Part shown: positions 63,389 through 64,000 of the stretch, piece after piece
Position numbering within the stretch: the first letter of the stretch is position 1
How the letters are laid out: the number at the start of each line of letters is the position of its first letter
Source of the DNA: Candidatus Kapaibacterium sp.
GTDB taxonomy: Bacteria > Bacteroidota > Ignavibacteria > Kapaibacteriales > HRBIN21
DNA: 64,000 bases
Assembly: GCA_938084565.1 (NCBI GenBank)
Contig: CALKEU010000001.1
Location: forward strand, 124,001-188,000
Direction: 5' to 3'
Notes under the pieces: generated by a model
What the model saw: the letters and a program-made list of their open reading frames with translations, nothing else
Database searches by the model: none
Told to the model about the DNA's origin: nothing
Translations under genes and position numbers: made by a program

Positions 63389-64000
63389 GGAGCTCCGTAA
63401 CGAAGGCCGGCAGAGCAAATGCCGCACGGTGGAGGTAGGGAGTATAGTAGCGCAGCGAGCCTCTGAGCAGGCGATAGCGCTCTAGCGCAGCCTGGAGCTC
63501 AAAGTCCTGTAACGGATCCCATCGGGAGGAAGCGAGGGTGAAGGACCACAGCACCGCTGGGTATGTGGGGATGGGAGCAAGATAGATGGCCACCACGGGG
63601 AAGAGTTCTCGCAACAGCCTCTGTATGCGCGGAAGCGCCTGGCGATAGAGCGAATGGAGCGGAGATCCAGACTGCAAGACACATACGCCCTCCGACCGTA
63701 ACACCCGACAGCAGTGCGCGTAGAAGTGCTGGCTGAACAACCCGGAGGCAATGCCGATCGGATCGGGAGCATCGACAATAATGGCGTCGTAGCACGCTGC
63801 CGGGGCTTCAGCGACGAACTCGGCTCCATCCCGGTGGTAGATATGCACCCGCGCATCCTCCAACGCTGCGCTTATCGTCGGAAGGAACTCCCGCGCAACG
63901 GCTATGACATCGGGATCGATTTCGACCAGATCAACATGCTCAATCGTAGGATGGCGCAAGATCTCTCGCACAGCCCCTCCGTCACCGCCACCGATGACTG
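63363..64000 (-). CDS. speE: Spermidine synthase family protein, 5' end beyond window
   Basis: About 212 residues are visible and the frame stays open to the window edge, so the start is missing. VIGGGDGG, VDLVEIDPDVIAVAREFLP, the catalytic VDAPDPIG and SGSPLHSLYR are typical of aminopropyltransferases. It would transfer an aminopropyl group from decarboxylated SAM to putrescine, though the family also includes other polyamine synthases. Confidence 0.92.
   Translation of the reverse strand, partial: VIGGGDGGAVREILRHPTIEHVDLVEIDPDVIAVAREFLPTISAALEDARVHIYHRDGAEFVAEAPAACYDAIIVDAPDPIGIASGLFSQHFYAHCCRVLRSEGVCVLQSGSPLHSLYRQALPRIQRLLRELFPVVAIYLAPIPTYPAVLWSFTLASSRWDPLQDFELQAALERYRLLRGSLRYYTPYLHRAAFALPAFVTELLSRDACAS

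Overview
The window looks like one contiguous, gene-dense, GC-rich bacterial chromosome segment with about 58 protein genes, one of them decayed. It shows no rRNA, tRNA, CRISPR array, insertion sequence or prophage. Several traits point to the FCB group (Bacteroidota/Chlorobi/Ignavibacteria/Kapabacteria side): two proteins with type A C-terminal domains of the type IX secretion system (T9SS), a TonB-dependent receptor with an N-terminal carboxypeptidase-regulatory-like domain, a DUF3822-rsmD-coaD block, Sec-type (clade II) nosZ, a LytS/LytTR pair, and Bacteroidetes-like promoter elements (TAnnTTTG). Lipid A genes show a Gram-negative envelope. The species cannot be named from the sequence alone.

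Layout. 1-12769 (+): end of a T9SS cargo protein, a glycosyltransferase, aspS, a DUF1460 cell-wall hydrolase, a collapsed DNA methyltransferase remnant, a large GH2-like membrane protein, the heat-shock cluster hrcA-grpE-dnaJ, a ComEA-like protein, and DUF3822-rsmD-coaD. 12774-15389 (-): mutS. 15612-21488 (+): a complete, compact nitrous oxide reductase cluster nosZ-B-L-D-F-Y with a strong terminator directly after nosZ. 21514-34913 (-): a tightly packed run of twelve genes, read as LytTR regulator, TPR histidine kinase, lipoprotein, TonB receptor, ABC permease, DUF721, gyrB, uracil-DNA glycosylase, LpxL-like acyltransferase, heptosyltransferase, rRNA pseudouridine synthase, lpxB. 35024-36752 (-): HAD hydrolase and tsaC/sua5. 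36877-41209 (+): secD-secF-purA. 41206-45343 (-): lipoprotein, glycosyltransferase, outer-membrane protein and a PolX/PHP protein. 45478-52557 (+): a class II amidotransferase, then nuoL-nuoM-[beta-propeller lipoprotein]-nuoN. 52537-52917 (-): yraN. 53042-63388 (+): a LuxR-type regulator, a 1350-residue T9SS cargo protein, an outer-membrane protein, then HIT-rsmA-PAP2-DegT aminotransferase-glycosyltransferase. 63363-end (-): speE, cut by the window edge.

How the parts fit. The organism probably reduces N2O with a membrane-anchored NosZ and has a complex I whose proton-pumping subunits NuoL, M and N are encoded here. Envelope building (lipid A, heptose, glycosyltransferases) and surface secretion are prominent. 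The points most worth a second look are the GH2-like protein that has lost its catalytic glutamates and gained a polytopic membrane domain, the propeller lipoprotein coupled between nuoM and nuoN, the PolX protein with all polymerase aspartates replaced but an intact PHP domain, and a recurrent extended -7 promoter element ending in TTTGCAC.
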